Assembly (NCBI GenBank): GCA_024699045.1
Contig: JAILQK010000063.1
Span: 1 to 35,218, forward strand
Origin: Lachnospiraceae bacterium
GTDB taxonomy: Bacteria; Bacillota; Clostridia; Lachnospirales; Lachnospiraceae
Direction: 5' to 3'
DNA: 35,218 bases
The position numbers were made by a program, and so were the translations under genes. Shown in pieces: positions 8,292 through 16,215 of the stretch. A model generated the notes under the pieces. The model did not search any database, was not told where the DNA came from, and saw only the letters and a list, made by a program, of their open reading frames with translations. Positions within the stretch are counted from its first letter, which is position 1, and every line of letters begins with the position of its first letter.

Positions 8292-9324
8292 CTTCCAATG
8301 CCCCCACTATCTCTGATTCGGAAACCTTCCTTATGATCTCTCCCTTTCTGAATATAAGACCTTCCCCATGGCCTCCGGCAACGCCTATGTCCGCCTCTCT
8401 TGCTTCCCCCGGACCGTTCACCGCGCAGCCCATCACGGCCACCTTGATATTAAGGTCTTTGTATTTCACGAGCATCTGCTCTATCCTGCCCTCAAGTGAT
8501 ATGAGGTCGATCTCGGTACGTCCGCAGGTGGGGCAGGAGACTATCTCCACCCCGCCGCTCCTGAGGCCCAGTGATCTCAGGATGATCCGGGCGCTCTTTA
8601 TCTCTTCGACCGGATCCCCGGTAAGGGAGACCCTGACGGTATCCCCTATGCCCTCATAGAGGATGATCCCTATGCCTACCCCGGACTTGATATTTCCCGA
8701 TACCAGAGAGCCTGATTCGGTTATCCCGACATGCAGCGGATATGGACACACGGGCGCCAGCTTTTCATGGGCCTTCACCGACATCATCACGTCCGAGGAT
8801 TTGATGGATACGACTATATTCTCGTAGCCGGCTCGCTCTATCATTGATACTTTATCAAGAGCGGACTCCACTATGCCCTCTGCCGTTACTCCGCCGTAAC
8901 GCTCCACGATCTCCCTTTCAAGAGAGCCTGAATTTACCCCTACCCTTATCGGGATATCCCGTTCCCTGGCGGCTTCCACCACTTTTATGAGCTTTTCCTC
9001 TCCGCCTATGTTCCCGGGATTGATCCTTATCTTATCTGCGCCGTTTTCGATGGCGAGGATCGCCATGCGGTGATCGAAATGAATGTCGGCGACAAGCGGG
9101 ATATGTATCCTCTTTTTTATCCCGGCTATCGCATGCGCCGACTCCTCATCCGGCACCGTACAGCGGATGATGTCACATCCTGCCTCTTCAAGCCTTAATA
9201 TCTGCTCTGCAGTCGCCTCGACATCCGCTGTCCTTGTATTAGTCATGGACTGGATCAATATGGGATTTCCTCCCCCTATGACCCTGTCGCCTATCCGTAT
9301 CACCCGTGTGTTGTCCCTGTACAT
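8266..9324 (-). CDS. ispG: 4-hydroxy-3-methylbut-2-enyl diphosphate synthase (flavodoxin)
   Basis: IspG/GcpE converts methylerythritol cyclodiphosphate to HMBPP in the non-mevalonate isoprenoid pathway, using a [4Fe-4S] cluster. The protein starts MYRDNTRVIRIGDRVIGGGN, contains the barrel motif PILIQSMTNTRTADVEAT, and has the cluster region near the C-terminus with SCPTCGRTEIDL and MGCAVNGPGEA, giving the expected Cys-Cys...Cys plus Glu ligands. An upstream in-frame ATG at 9357 would add 11 residues. I prefer 9324 because family members begin at this MYR-N-T motif, and the promoter at 9376-9403 would leave only about 12 nt before 9357 with no SD. IspG and PolC overlap and should be cotranscribed. 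The dxr and rseP genes often found upstream in Clostridia are absent here. Confidence 0.96.
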   Translation of the reverse strand: MYRDNTRVIRIGDRVIGGGNPILIQSMTNTRTADVEATAEQILRLEEAGCDIIRCTVPDEESAHAIAGIKKRIHIPLVADIHFDHRMAILAIENGADKIRINPGNIGGEEKLIKVVEAARERDIPIRVGVNSGSLEREIVERYGGVTAEGIVESALDKVSMIERAGYENIVVSIKSSDVMMSVKAHEKLAPVCPYPLHVGITESGSLVSGNIKSGVGIGIILYEGIGDTVRVSLTGDPVEEIKSARIILRSLGLRSGGVEIVSCPTCGRTEIDLISLEGRIEQMLVKYKDLNIKVAVMGCAVNGPGEAREADIGVAGGHGEGLIFRKGEIIRKVSESEIVGALEDELKKAFL

Positions 9325-9375
9325 CTGTCCTGTCCCTGCCCCATCCTGTCTGACCATATCTGATCTTTTTTAATG

Positions 9376-9403
9376 ATTATATCAAATCATTTCCTTATCT
9401 CAA
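9376..9403 (-). promoter_or_regulatory. Promoter of the ispG-polC unit
   Basis: The minus strand has TTGAGA (9403-9398), a 16-bp spacer and TATAAT (9381-9376). The -35 lies inside the last codons of the Ig-like protein gene. The predicted start of transcription is near 9369, giving a 45-nt leader to the ATG at 9324. Confidence 0.75.
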
Positions 9404-11315
9404 AACCTGCGGAATCTTCAGCATTATTGCCGAATTCATCCATCGCGATGATCTGAAGGCGGTATCTTCCGCTCTTCGTGACCTCACTTCCGTCATAATC
9501 CATTCCGTTAAGCATGACCTTGACCTGCACCATACTGCTGTCCTCGGCGATCTCATCCCCGACCTGCATCATAAAGCTTTTCAGAGTACTCCCGTTAAGC
9601 CCCGGAAGCCCTTTTATCACCGGAGCTTCTTTGTCTATCGCAAAGGCGATGCTTCGCAGGGTCCTGTTTCCCGCAAGGTCTGAAGCCTCCGCTTTGACGA
9701 TATATACTCCGCTGTTATCGAAGATCTCCTTATATTCTCCCGTATCCGTATGAAGCTCCGTATCCTTCAGATGCTCTCCGGCCAGGTCGTATCTGCTTAC
9801 CGTCCCGCTTATATGACACTTCTCATCCGAATCATCCTCTGCGGTAACCGACAGCGTCACGTCTTTACCGTAAACCCCCTTGTCGGTCACCCCCGAAAAG
9901 TTAAGTCCCGGCGCCTTACCGTCGCGTTTTTCGACCGTAAACTGTGAAGACGTTTCGTTCCCCGCCGCATCGGCCGCCGATACCGTATAGGTTCTCATCC
10001 CGTACGGCATATCGGAAATATCGATCTTCACTCTCTCCTTCTTCCCGCTGCCCTGATACAAAGCCCTGCTGCCGGTAGATATCATGACTTTCCCGACCCC
10101 CGCCGTATCATCTGCTGCGCTCACGGTAAGTTCCAGCTGATCCTCACTGATCTCGGCATCGTCGACTGAGATAACGGGAGGCCGGTCATCCACGATAAGC
10201 TCCTCGCAAAGGCAGCGCTTTCCGGTACTGTTGCCCGATCTGTCGGTCGCAAAATAATCTATCCGCCCCTTAAACGGCGGAAGGATGTCGATCTCATCTG
10301 CCGCCACGGACTCCAGACCGTTACATTCAATATAGATCCCCTCAAGCCCCGACAGCTCGTCATAAGCCTTAAGTTCTATATGTAAAGGCGCCTGGGAGAT
10401 CCGGGGCAGCTCTTCCGGCTCATCTATGACAGGAGGAGTACGGTCAAGCACAAGCCTTGAAGGAATATCCGCATAGGTCCTGTGTCCCATTCCGTCCTCC
10501 CCGTATACATATATACTGTATTCTCCTTCTTCATCGATGATGAATTCCGTATCCTCCGTGACTTCCTCCACCGATCCGTTCTTATGCCCCCTGATTTCGC
10601 AAAACACATGGGAATAAGGAAGCGGTGAGACCTTTAATGTGTATTTCCCATCCTCTTCATTAAGTACGGCTTCAGGCACATCATATATCCCGTCCACTAT
10701 ATCCGCCTGATATACCCCGCCGTGAAGTCTGGTCATTTCTCCCTCCGCATTCACTTTGTAAAAAACCACTCCCATGTTCTCAGCCCCTGAGCCGGATGTG
10801 GTCCCTCCCGCGGCCTCACTTCCCGAGGCCGGTATAGTCCCTCCTGTGGCCTCACTTCCCGAGGCCGGTATAGCGCCTCCCGCGGCCTCACTTCCCGGGC
10901 CAGGTATAGCGCCTTCCGCGGCCTCACTTCCCGGGCCCGGTATAGTTTCTCCTGTGTCCCCCGTCCCCGGGCCTGACATATATCCTTCCGTACCCTCCGA
11001 TCCGCAGTTCAGAATATATTCCCCGTTCTCTACCGGATTCAGGACGCTTCCGTCATCAAAGGCATAGATCTCTCCCGGAACAAGCTTATCCATGTTAAAT
11101 ACAAATCTTACCGGACCGGCGCATCTGGTATGATGATCCCCATCAAACCCGACCACGTGTCCCGCAGCATCAAAGGCCTCTGCCGCGCCATCCGTCTGGT
11201 CAGAGCAGGTTGCGGCAAACGCGTGGTCATTTGCAGAAATGACCGCAGCGGCAAAAACCGTACAAAAAAATAACAACGCCTTGAGCACGCACTCTGTCGT
11301 CTTTTTCTCTCTCAT
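9387..11315 (-). CDS. Secreted protein with multiple Ig-like domains
   Basis: This 642-residue protein begins with a signal peptide: a charged start MREKK, a hydrophobic core ALLFFCTVFAAAVISA and a likely cleavage at AFA-A near residue 34. Residues about 110-170 form a 12-residue repeat region (consensus PGPGSEAAGGAI). The rest is beta-rich, with at least three boundaries typical of bacterial Ig-like domains: DRTPPVIDEPEEL, DDRPPVISVDDAEI and DKEAPVIKGLPGL. Each is followed by YDLAGN- or DAAGNETS-like strands as in surface adhesin or carbohydrate-binding repeats. The C-terminus (EDSAGFEIRK) has no LPXTG, SLH or membrane anchor, so the protein is either released or held by non-covalent contacts. 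The start is set by the SD AAGGAGA. It has its own promoter and is not part of the ispG-polC unit. The ligand is unknown. Confidence 0.85.
   Translation of the reverse strand: MREKKTTECVLKALLFFCTVFAAAVISANDHAFAATCSDQTDGAAEAFDAAGHVVGFDGDHHTRCAGPVRFVFNMDKLVPGEIYAFDDGSVLNPVENGEYILNCGSEGTEGYMSGPGTGDTGETIPGPGSEAAEGAIPGPGSEAAGGAIPASGSEATGGTIPASGSEAAGGTTSGSGAENMGVVFYKVNAEGEMTRLHGGVYQADIVDGIYDVPEAVLNEEDGKYTLKVSPLPYSHVFCEIRGHKNGSVEEVTEDTEFIIDEEGEYSIYVYGEDGMGHRTYADIPSRLVLDRTPPVIDEPEELPRISQAPLHIELKAYDELSGLEGIYIECNGLESVAADEIDILPPFKGRIDYFATDRSGNSTGKRCLCEELIVDDRPPVISVDDAEISEDQLELTVSAADDTAGVGKVMISTGSRALYQGSGKKERVKIDISDMPYGMRTYTVSAADAAGNETSSQFTVEKRDGKAPGLNFSGVTDKGVYGKDVTLSVTAEDDSDEKCHISGTVSRYDLAGEHLKDTELHTDTGEYKEIFDNSGVYIVKAEASDLAGNRTLRSIAFAIDKEAPVIKGLPGLNGSTLKSFMMQVGDEIAEDSSMVQVKVMLNGMDYDGSEVTKSGRYRLQIIAMDEFGNNAEDSAGFEIRK
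10790..10976 (-). repeat. 36-bp tandem repeats within the Ig-like protein gene
   Basis: About five 36-bp units encode the 12-residue motif PxxGSEAxGGxI. Third positions vary less than in neighbouring sequence and units differ by one to four bases, so the array looks recently expanded. In-frame units preserve the reading frame when copy number changes. Confidence 0.8.
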
Positions 11316-11403
11316 ATGAATTTGTCTCCTTAAAACGATATGAATATATCAACAGTGACTTTTTAGAATCAAAAAGACAAATGCAAGATCTAAAAGTGAA
11401 TAA

Positions 11404-11432
11404 ATATTACCACAGCCCGACCGCTCTGGCAA
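11404..11432 (-). promoter_or_regulatory. Promoter of the Ig-like protein gene
   Basis: The minus strand has TTGCCA (11432-11427), a 17-bp spacer and TAATAT (11409-11404). The leader would be about 85 nt and includes a T-rich segment before the SD at about 11323. Confidence 0.7.
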
Positions 11433-11469
11433 GAAAACAAAAAATCTGTTCAGCTCAAAGGCTAAAAGA

Positions 11470-12309
11470 TCATCCCCTCATCATCTTTATTATCGAATCA
11501 CGTTCTTTCCCCTGTACTTCAAGGATATCCAGGGCTTTTTCAAATGTGACACCCATATTCTTCATGAGATTTTGAACGGCATTATATAGACCTTCTTCTC
11601 GTCCCTGCTTTATTCCCTCTTCTACTCCCTCATCCTTTGCATCCTGTATAATAACCCATTCTTTCATGTACTGCGTCCTCCATAGCTCATTACTTCTACC
11701 CCTGACTACCGCTTCATCTATCTTTTTTGTAAGTTCATTACCTGCCTTACCGGTTTCTATATATTCATAGAACTCCCTCAGGCTCTCCGGGATATCCTCT
11801 CCCCTATAACAACAATTATAAAATATCTTTGCTGTTCCGTCATTTAGCAGAAGATCCATATCTTCATCACAACGTTCTCTAAAGCTGTACTTACTGAGTC
11901 CTCCTCCAAAGGGATCAAATGTGCAAATAAACATCACACTGCTTTCAGGCAAGCTCTTATATGAATTTCCCTTGTTCATATAGTCTATATCGATCGAACC
12001 CTGATAGAATCTGCTCCTTTCCGGCAGATAATGTGACTCCACGCTTTTATGGTTCAGGTTTTCCATCTCTGTATCGTATATATTCCGGTCAGTGTCCTCA
12101 TTATAAACATCCAGTCTGATCGGCTTACCATCCGCCGTATAGTGAAACTCCCTCTGCGTCTGCAGTTCTTTAAGCTCTCCTATCGGCCTTTGAAGCAGGC
12201 ATTCCAATACCTCTCTGCAAAGCTCTTTATCTTCCATGACCTTGCCAAACATGAAGTCATCTCTGAAATCAAGTTCCTCATAACTCTTCATTGCTCTTTT
12301 GCTGCTCAT
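11470..12309 (-). CDS. Rpn-family / PD-(D/E)XK nuclease-fold protein
   Basis: This 279-residue protein belongs to the Rpn (recombination-promoting nuclease, putative transposase) group. It has the N-terminal LDFRDDFMFGKVM signature and the nuclease-core strands IRLDVYNEDTDRNIYDTEMEN, where D and the ExE residues are candidate metal ligands. It continues through SRFYQGSIDIDYMNKG and CTFDPFG, and ends with a KEGIxQGREEG-type coiled segment (KDEGVEEGIKQGREEGLYN) typical of these proteins. Rpn proteins are multi-copy in many gut and rumen Clostridia; some promote RecA-independent recombination or act in phage defence, but the role of this one is unknown. The surrounding DNA is more AT-rich than the rest of the window and the gene stands alone, which fits a mobile accessory gene. 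The SD is an AGGAAAGGGGAAGG stretch upstream. Confidence 0.9.
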   Translation of the reverse strand: MSSKRAMKSYEELDFRDDFMFGKVMEDKELCREVLECLLQRPIGELKELQTQREFHYTADGKPIRLDVYNEDTDRNIYDTEMENLNHKSVESHYLPERSRFYQGSIDIDYMNKGNSYKSLPESSVMFICTFDPFGGGLSKYSFRERCDEDMDLLLNDGTAKIFYNCCYRGEDIPESLREFYEYIETGKAGNELTKKIDEAVVRGRSNELWRTQYMKEWVIIQDAKDEGVEEGIKQGREEGLYNAVQNLMKNMGVTFEKALDILEVQGKERDSIIKMMRG

Positions 12310-12628
12310 TTTCCTTCCCCTTTCCTGTTTTAGAGTTTGGCAGAAAATGAGTACATCTGTCTTTATACTCTATAATTCCTGCCTGTTGTTTATTGGATTT
12401 ATAAGCAAGAATTACAGAATCGTATAAGATATGAGATTCAGACGACTTTGTTAAAGTCACTTATGATTGATAATGCCTGCTTATGATGTGATTATAGCAC
12501 AAATAAGCCTTTATTGAACTGAAATATGATTTCGTTTATTAGTTTATTAGTTTATTAGTTTTTTATAAGCTGGATATAAGCATTAATATAAGTCTTCAGT
12601 CCCGCCGGTAACTTCTGTTGGCAAAATA
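12310..12628. other. AT-rich intergenic region with Rpn promoter and short tandem repeat
   Basis: This gap of 319 bp holds no supported gene. A consensus TATAAT on the minus strand (12496-12491) is the best candidate -10 for the Rpn gene, giving a leader of about 175 nt; its -35 (near GTTCAA) is weak. Three perfect 8-bp units (TTTATTAG on the plus strand) lie at 12535-12558. No intrinsic terminator for the upstream phosphatase operon is visible. Confidence 0.55.
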
Positions 12629-13414
12629 TCAGTTGCGGAAAAACACCTCGGGGATATCCTTTACCCCTGCGGCGCGGCATAATGCCGATGACGGTCCACT
12701 GTAAGACAAAGGCTCTCCCTTAGTATCGGTCACGGTGCATCCGGCTTCCGAAGCAATAAGGGAAGCCGCCGCGTAGTCCCATAACTGCAGCCGCATTTCA
12801 AAATATAGCGAACACTTCCCACTTGCGACACAGCACATATCCCAGGCTGCGGTTCCGGAACGTCTGATGTCGACACACTGATCCATGAGTCCCTTGGCGA
12901 TATTAAAGGTCGCATCACGAAGCTCGGTATAATACGGTGCGGTCCCGAAGACTGCCAGGGAGTCGGAAAGGGGCATATCCGATGAGTTGATCCTCTCGTC
13001 GTTCATATATGCTCCCTGTCCTGAAACCGCCTTAAAAAGCAGCTCGTCATAGGGGTTGTACACGACTCCCATATAAGGGCTTCCCTCCTTCATCAGTCCG
13101 ATCGAAACGACCGAAGGAGAATAAGCATAAATAAAATTCGAAGTCCCGTCTATCGGATCTATCACGAAAAGATATCCATGGCTCATCTTGGAAGTAAATA
13201 CATCCTGTCCGTCCTCTTCGCCAAGAAATTCAGCCTCAGGAAACAGCTCACTCAGTCTTTCGATGAGAAACCTCTGGACCTTTTCGTCAGTCTCGGTCAC
13301 AAAATTGGCATGTCCGCTCTTTTCAAAAACCTTAGGGCGTACCGCCTCCTTCATTATCCTTCCCGCTTCATGTGCCGCGCTGCATATTCCTTCCAAAAGC
13401 CTTTTCTCTTCCAT
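12629..13414 (-). CDS. Inositol monophosphatase family protein
   Basis: This 261-residue protein has the Mg2+-dependent phosphatase signatures in order: FLGEEDGQDV near residue 60, DPIDGTSNFIYAYSPSVVSI near residue 85, and the C-terminal WDYAAASLIASEAGC near residue 215. These are the metal ligands of the IMPase / fructose-1,6-bisphosphatase / CysQ superfamily. The length matches IMPase. The substrate could be inositol-1-phosphate, fructose-1,6-bisphosphate or 3'-phosphoadenosine phosphate; I cannot choose between them. It is the third gene of the operon with the two chromate-transporter proteins, only 3 bp after the second one, so it is cotranscribed with them. What links a phosphatase to these transporters is not evident. 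Confidence 0.92.
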   Translation of the reverse strand: MEEKRLLEGICSAAHEAGRIMKEAVRPKVFEKSGHANFVTETDEKVQRFLIERLSELFPEAEFLGEEDGQDVFTSKMSHGYLFVIDPIDGTSNFIYAYSPSVVSIGLMKEGSPYMGVVYNPYDELLFKAVSGQGAYMNDERINSSDMPLSDSLAVFGTAPYYTELRDATFNIAKGLMDQCVDIRRSGTAAWDMCCVASGKCSLYFEMRLQLWDYAAASLIASEAGCTVTDTKGEPLSYSGPSSALCRAAGVKDIPEVFFRN

Positions 13415-13417
13415 TAT

Positions 13418-13993
13418 TCATACTCCTCCGAATTTAAATATCACTCCGATCACAGCAGATATCGCAATAAAAAGCACAGGATGGACCTTAAACTTCTGTC
13501 TTACGACAAAGATGATCACGGCAAGGATAAGCGCCTTTATTATAAACAGCTGGCTTATATCATGGGTTGCCTCAAATGCCGGGATATTTAAGAGCGCTAT
13601 TTTTACGACATTTATCCCGGCAGCCGAGATCATCGCTATCGAGGCAGGTCTTAGACCGTAAAACGCCGCCTCCACATATCTGTTACCCTTAAACCTATCA
13701 AGAAATTTCGCCACGATCAGTATGACTATGAAGGACGGAAGCGCAAGCCCAAGTGTCGCGGTCAGACCTCCCGGAATCCCTGCCGTGCGAAAGCCCGCGT
13801 AAGTGCTCATATTTATGCCGATTGCCCCGGGCGTCGATTCGGATATAGCTATCATATCAGCCACATCGGCATGGGTGAACCATCCGGTCGTATCCGAGAT
13901 CTCATACAGGAACGGAAGGGTTGCGAGTCCTCCTCCGACAGAAAAAAGACCGGTCTTAAAAAACTGCAAAAACAGCATGATAAGTGTTATCAT
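13418..13993 (-). CDS. Chromate transporter family protein, second subunit
   Basis: This 191-residue membrane protein has one CHR domain (MITLIMLFLQFFKTGLFSVG, then GGLATLPFLYEI and ISESTPGAIGINMSTYAGF) and about six hydrophobic helices. It is a short-type CHR protein, which works as a pair with another short subunit. Its start overlaps the stop of the first subunit by 4 bp (ATGA), a sign of translational coupling. CHR proteins are best known for chromate efflux, but in anaerobic Clostridia the natural anion is uncertain, so the name describes family only. Confidence 0.92.
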   Translation of the reverse strand: MITLIMLFLQFFKTGLFSVGGGLATLPFLYEISDTTGWFTHADVADMIAISESTPGAIGINMSTYAGFRTAGIPGGLTATLGLALPSFIVILIVAKFLDRFKGNRYVEAAFYGLRPASIAMISAAGINVVKIALLNIPAFEATHDISQLFIIKALILAVIIFVVRQKFKVHPVLFIAISAVIGVIFKFGGV

Positions 13994-14547
13994 CGCGATA
14001 CCTCCCTGTGTCCCCTGATCAGCACACCGGCAACCCCGGCTGCCACCACGAGCACTGCCGCAGGGATATCGACCGGAAGCAGGTCTGATGTTACCATCAG
14101 GATGAAGATGATCGCATAGATCACAAATGCTGTCACATCGACGATGGATTTCTTCCAGAGCCTTATCACCGCTTCAAGTATGAGAACACAAACGCAGACC
14201 CTTATTCCCGCGAAGGCATTCTGAACAAGGGGAATATCAGCGAAATTGGTAAGGAACGCCGCTATGATAAGGATCAATATCACGGGACATGTAAGAAATC
14301 CAATGGTCGCCGCGGCCGCCCCCGCTACCCCCTTCATCTTATTTCCGATAAAGGTCGCAACATTTAAGGCGATCACCCCGGGAGTACACTGTCCTATCGC
14401 AAAATAGTCCATCAGCTCTTCGGTCGTAACCCATCCCCTTTTCTTATTGAGGTCCTCCTCAAGCAGCGGAAGCATGGCATAGCCACCTCCGAAATTAACG
14501 GCTCCTATCTTTAAGAAAGCGATATATAGATCAAACAGTTCTTTCAT
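13990..14547 (-). CDS. Chromate transporter family protein, first subunit
   Basis: This is a short CHR-domain protein of 185 residues starting MKELFDLYIAFLKIGAVNFG. It contains GGYAMLPLLEEDL and the conserved YFAIGQCTPGVIALNVATFI, and has several membrane helices. The frame is open to 14640, but the ATG at 14547 has a strong SD (AGGAGGG) a few bases upstream and matches the family start, so I chose it. The gene heads an operon with the second CHR subunit and an IMPase-family enzyme. Its promoter overlaps that of the divergent alanyl-tRNA editing gene. Confidence 0.92.
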   Translation of the reverse strand: MKELFDLYIAFLKIGAVNFGGGYAMLPLLEEDLNKKRGWVTTEELMDYFAIGQCTPGVIALNVATFIGNKMKGVAGAAAATIGFLTCPVILILIIAAFLTNFADIPLVQNAFAGIRVCVCVLILEAVIRLWKKSIVDVTAFVIYAIIFILMVTSDLLPVDIPAAVLVVAAGVAGVLIRGHREVSR

Positions 14548-14611
14548 ATCATGACCCTCCTGTCTGTATGCCCAAAGCTTCGATCCGGTTATACAAACCG
14601 CACAAGACGGG

Positions 14612-14640
14612 ATTATATCATCTTCCGCACGTTTGGACAA
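14612..14640 (-). promoter_or_regulatory. Promoter of the CHR-CHR-IMPase operon
   Basis: The minus strand has TTGTCC (14640-14635), a 17-bp spacer and TATAAT (14617-14612). Its -35 overlaps the -35 of the plus-strand promoter (TTGGAC, 14633-14638), so the two polymerases would compete for the site. Confidence 0.7.
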
Positions 14641-14662
14641 TGCCGAAAGACCATGCTATTAT
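14633..14662 (+). promoter_or_regulatory. Promoter of the AlaX-type gene
   Basis: TTGGAC (14633-14638), an 18-bp spacer and TATTAT (14657-14662) lie on the plus strand. The leader would be about 63 nt and ends with the SD AAGGAGA. Confidence 0.6.
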
Positions 14663-14732
14663 TGCAAAGACGGGATCGGCCGTGATCGCGTTATCCCAAT
14701 TTAAGAGTCGTTATCAAAGGAGACGTTAAGAC

Positions 14733-15908
14733 ATGTCCACCGAAAAACTATATGACAGTTCCCCCTATGAGACCGAGTTTGAAGCAACTGTTTTGGAGAT
14801 CACTCCCGCAGGCGACGGACTCTGTAATGTGATACTCGACAGGACACTCTTCTTTCCGGAGGAAGGAGGACAATCCCCCGACACAGGACTTCTGGGAGGC
14901 TATGCGGTAACTTATGTATCAATAAAGGACGAAACGATAACCCATACGATAAGATGCGATGCGCCGGATCTTAAAGAAGGCTCCTCCGTCAAGGGGTCGA
15001 TCGACTGGCCGCACAGATTTTCAAATATGCAGAATCATTCCGGAGAGCACATCCTTTCAGGTCTGCTCCACACCGGGTGGGATTCCGATAATGTAGGTTT
15101 CCACCTGTCGGACAATACCGTAACACTGGACACCTCCCGTGAACTCACAGAGGAAGATCTGAAAAAACTCGAGGCAGAGGCAAATCACGCCATATACCGG
15201 GATCTTCCTGTAACCTGCAGGTATTACACTCCTTCCGAAGCTGCCGGGATCGATTACCGCAGCAAAAAAGAATTCACCGGTGATGTGAGGCTCGTCACGA
15301 TCCCCGGAGTCGATATCTGTGCATGCTGCGCCCCTCATGTATCCAGGACCGGTGAGATCGGGATCATCAAAATAATAAAAGCGATAAAATATAAGGGCGG
15401 CATGCGCCTTACGATACTCTCCGGAGCAAGGGCCTACCATTATCTTGCATCGATACAGTCCACTGCGGACACACTGTCCCACCTCCTGTCCGAAAGCATC
15501 GACACTCTTCCCGATGCCGTAAACAGACTATTGGATGACAATAACAGCCTTAAGATAAAGATAAAAAACATTTCCAGGGCAAGGCTTGAGGCAGATATCG
15601 CTGCTCTTCCCGAAGATACTAAAGCGCCTATCCTCTTCACCGACGCGCTTGACAATGTAGTCCAAAGAAATGCCGTCAACGAGCTTACCGCTTCTCATTC
15701 CGGTATCTGTGCCGTTTTTGCCTCCGATGACAAAGGCGGTTATAACTACATATGCGCATATCCCGGAGGTGATGCCCGCACTGTCTCATCGCTCCTTCAC
15801 GAAAAGCTCAATGCCAGAGGGGGCGGATCCGAGGCTATGGTGCAGGGAAACGTTGCTTCTTCCGAAGCGGAGATCCGCGCATTACTTGACAGCATCATAG
15901 AAAAATAG
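14733..15908 (+). CDS. alaX: Alanyl-tRNA editing protein, AlaX type with DHHA1-like C-terminus
   Basis: This 391-residue protein is a free-standing editing domain that hydrolyses mischarged Ser- or Gly-tRNA(Ala). The N-terminal half resembles the second additional domain of alanyl-tRNA synthetase: FFPEEGGQSPDTG near residue 45, the zinc-ligand motif NHSGEH near residue 100, and CACCAPHVSRTGEIG near residue 195, which supplies the second Cys/His pair. Residues about 265 to 391 form a DHHA1-like tail containing GGxS-type RGGGSEAMVQG. The start is supported by AAGGAGA ten bases upstream. It is the only plus-strand gene of the window and is monocistronic. Downstream lies the repeat element at 15922. 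Confidence 0.93.
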   Translation: MSTEKLYDSSPYETEFEATVLEITPAGDGLCNVILDRTLFFPEEGGQSPDTGLLGGYAVTYVSIKDETITHTIRCDAPDLKEGSSVKGSIDWPHRFSNMQNHSGEHILSGLLHTGWDSDNVGFHLSDNTVTLDTSRELTEEDLKKLEAEANHAIYRDLPVTCRYYTPSEAAGIDYRSKKEFTGDVRLVTIPGVDICACCAPHVSRTGEIGIIKIIKAIKYKGGMRLTILSGARAYHYLASIQSTADTLSHLLSESIDTLPDAVNRLLDDNNSLKIKIKNISRARLEADIAALPEDTKAPILFTDALDNVVQRNAVNELTASHSGICAVFASDDKGGYNYICAYPGGDARTVSSLLHEKLNARGGGSEAMVQGNVASSEAEIRALLDSIIEK

Positions 15909-15921
15909 ATTGTATTATTTA

Positions 15922-16180
15922 TGACTCTCGGGATGCAAATATACTTTGCGAGGGAATAACTGAGCCGTACTTAGCTCAGACGAGATCCAGTACCCGCAAT
16001 TACTTGTTGAGGAGAAAATAGAGATTTATCGACATTTTCTCACGAAACACAGTAATGCGCGGTACTTAGCTCGGATGAGCGTTGGCTCTGACCGAGCAAA
16101 GGATATTGCATCCCGAGAGTCAGAGCAAAGGATATTGCATCCCGGGAGTCAGAGCAAAAAATATTGCATCCCGGGAGTCA
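15922..16180. repeat. MITE-like palindromic repeat element, copy 1, with three 29-bp terminal units
   Basis: The core element (15922-16122, 201 bp) has perfect 16-bp terminal inverted repeats: TGACTCTCGGGATGCA at 15922-15937 and its complement at 16107-16122. Between them is a large imperfect palindrome, best seen where ATTACTTGTTGAGGAGAAAA (from about 16000) faces ATTTTCTCACGAAACACAGT (from about 16034) across a short loop. The right end is a 29-bp unit (GAGCAAAGGATAT plus the terminal repeat) that is repeated three times without spacers at 16094, 16123 and 16152. No protein is supported. The structure matches miniature inverted-repeat elements; I do not recognise the family. It follows alaX by 13 bp and may act as its 3' end. 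Confidence 0.8.
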
Positions 16181-16215
16181 GCGATCATTTATCACACTCT
16201 ATGAATAGTTGATTT

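Noticed and set aside
12278-12460. Minus-strand 60-codon frame upstream of the Rpn gene
   Set aside because: It overlaps the Rpn start in another frame, has no SD and no similarity that I recognise.
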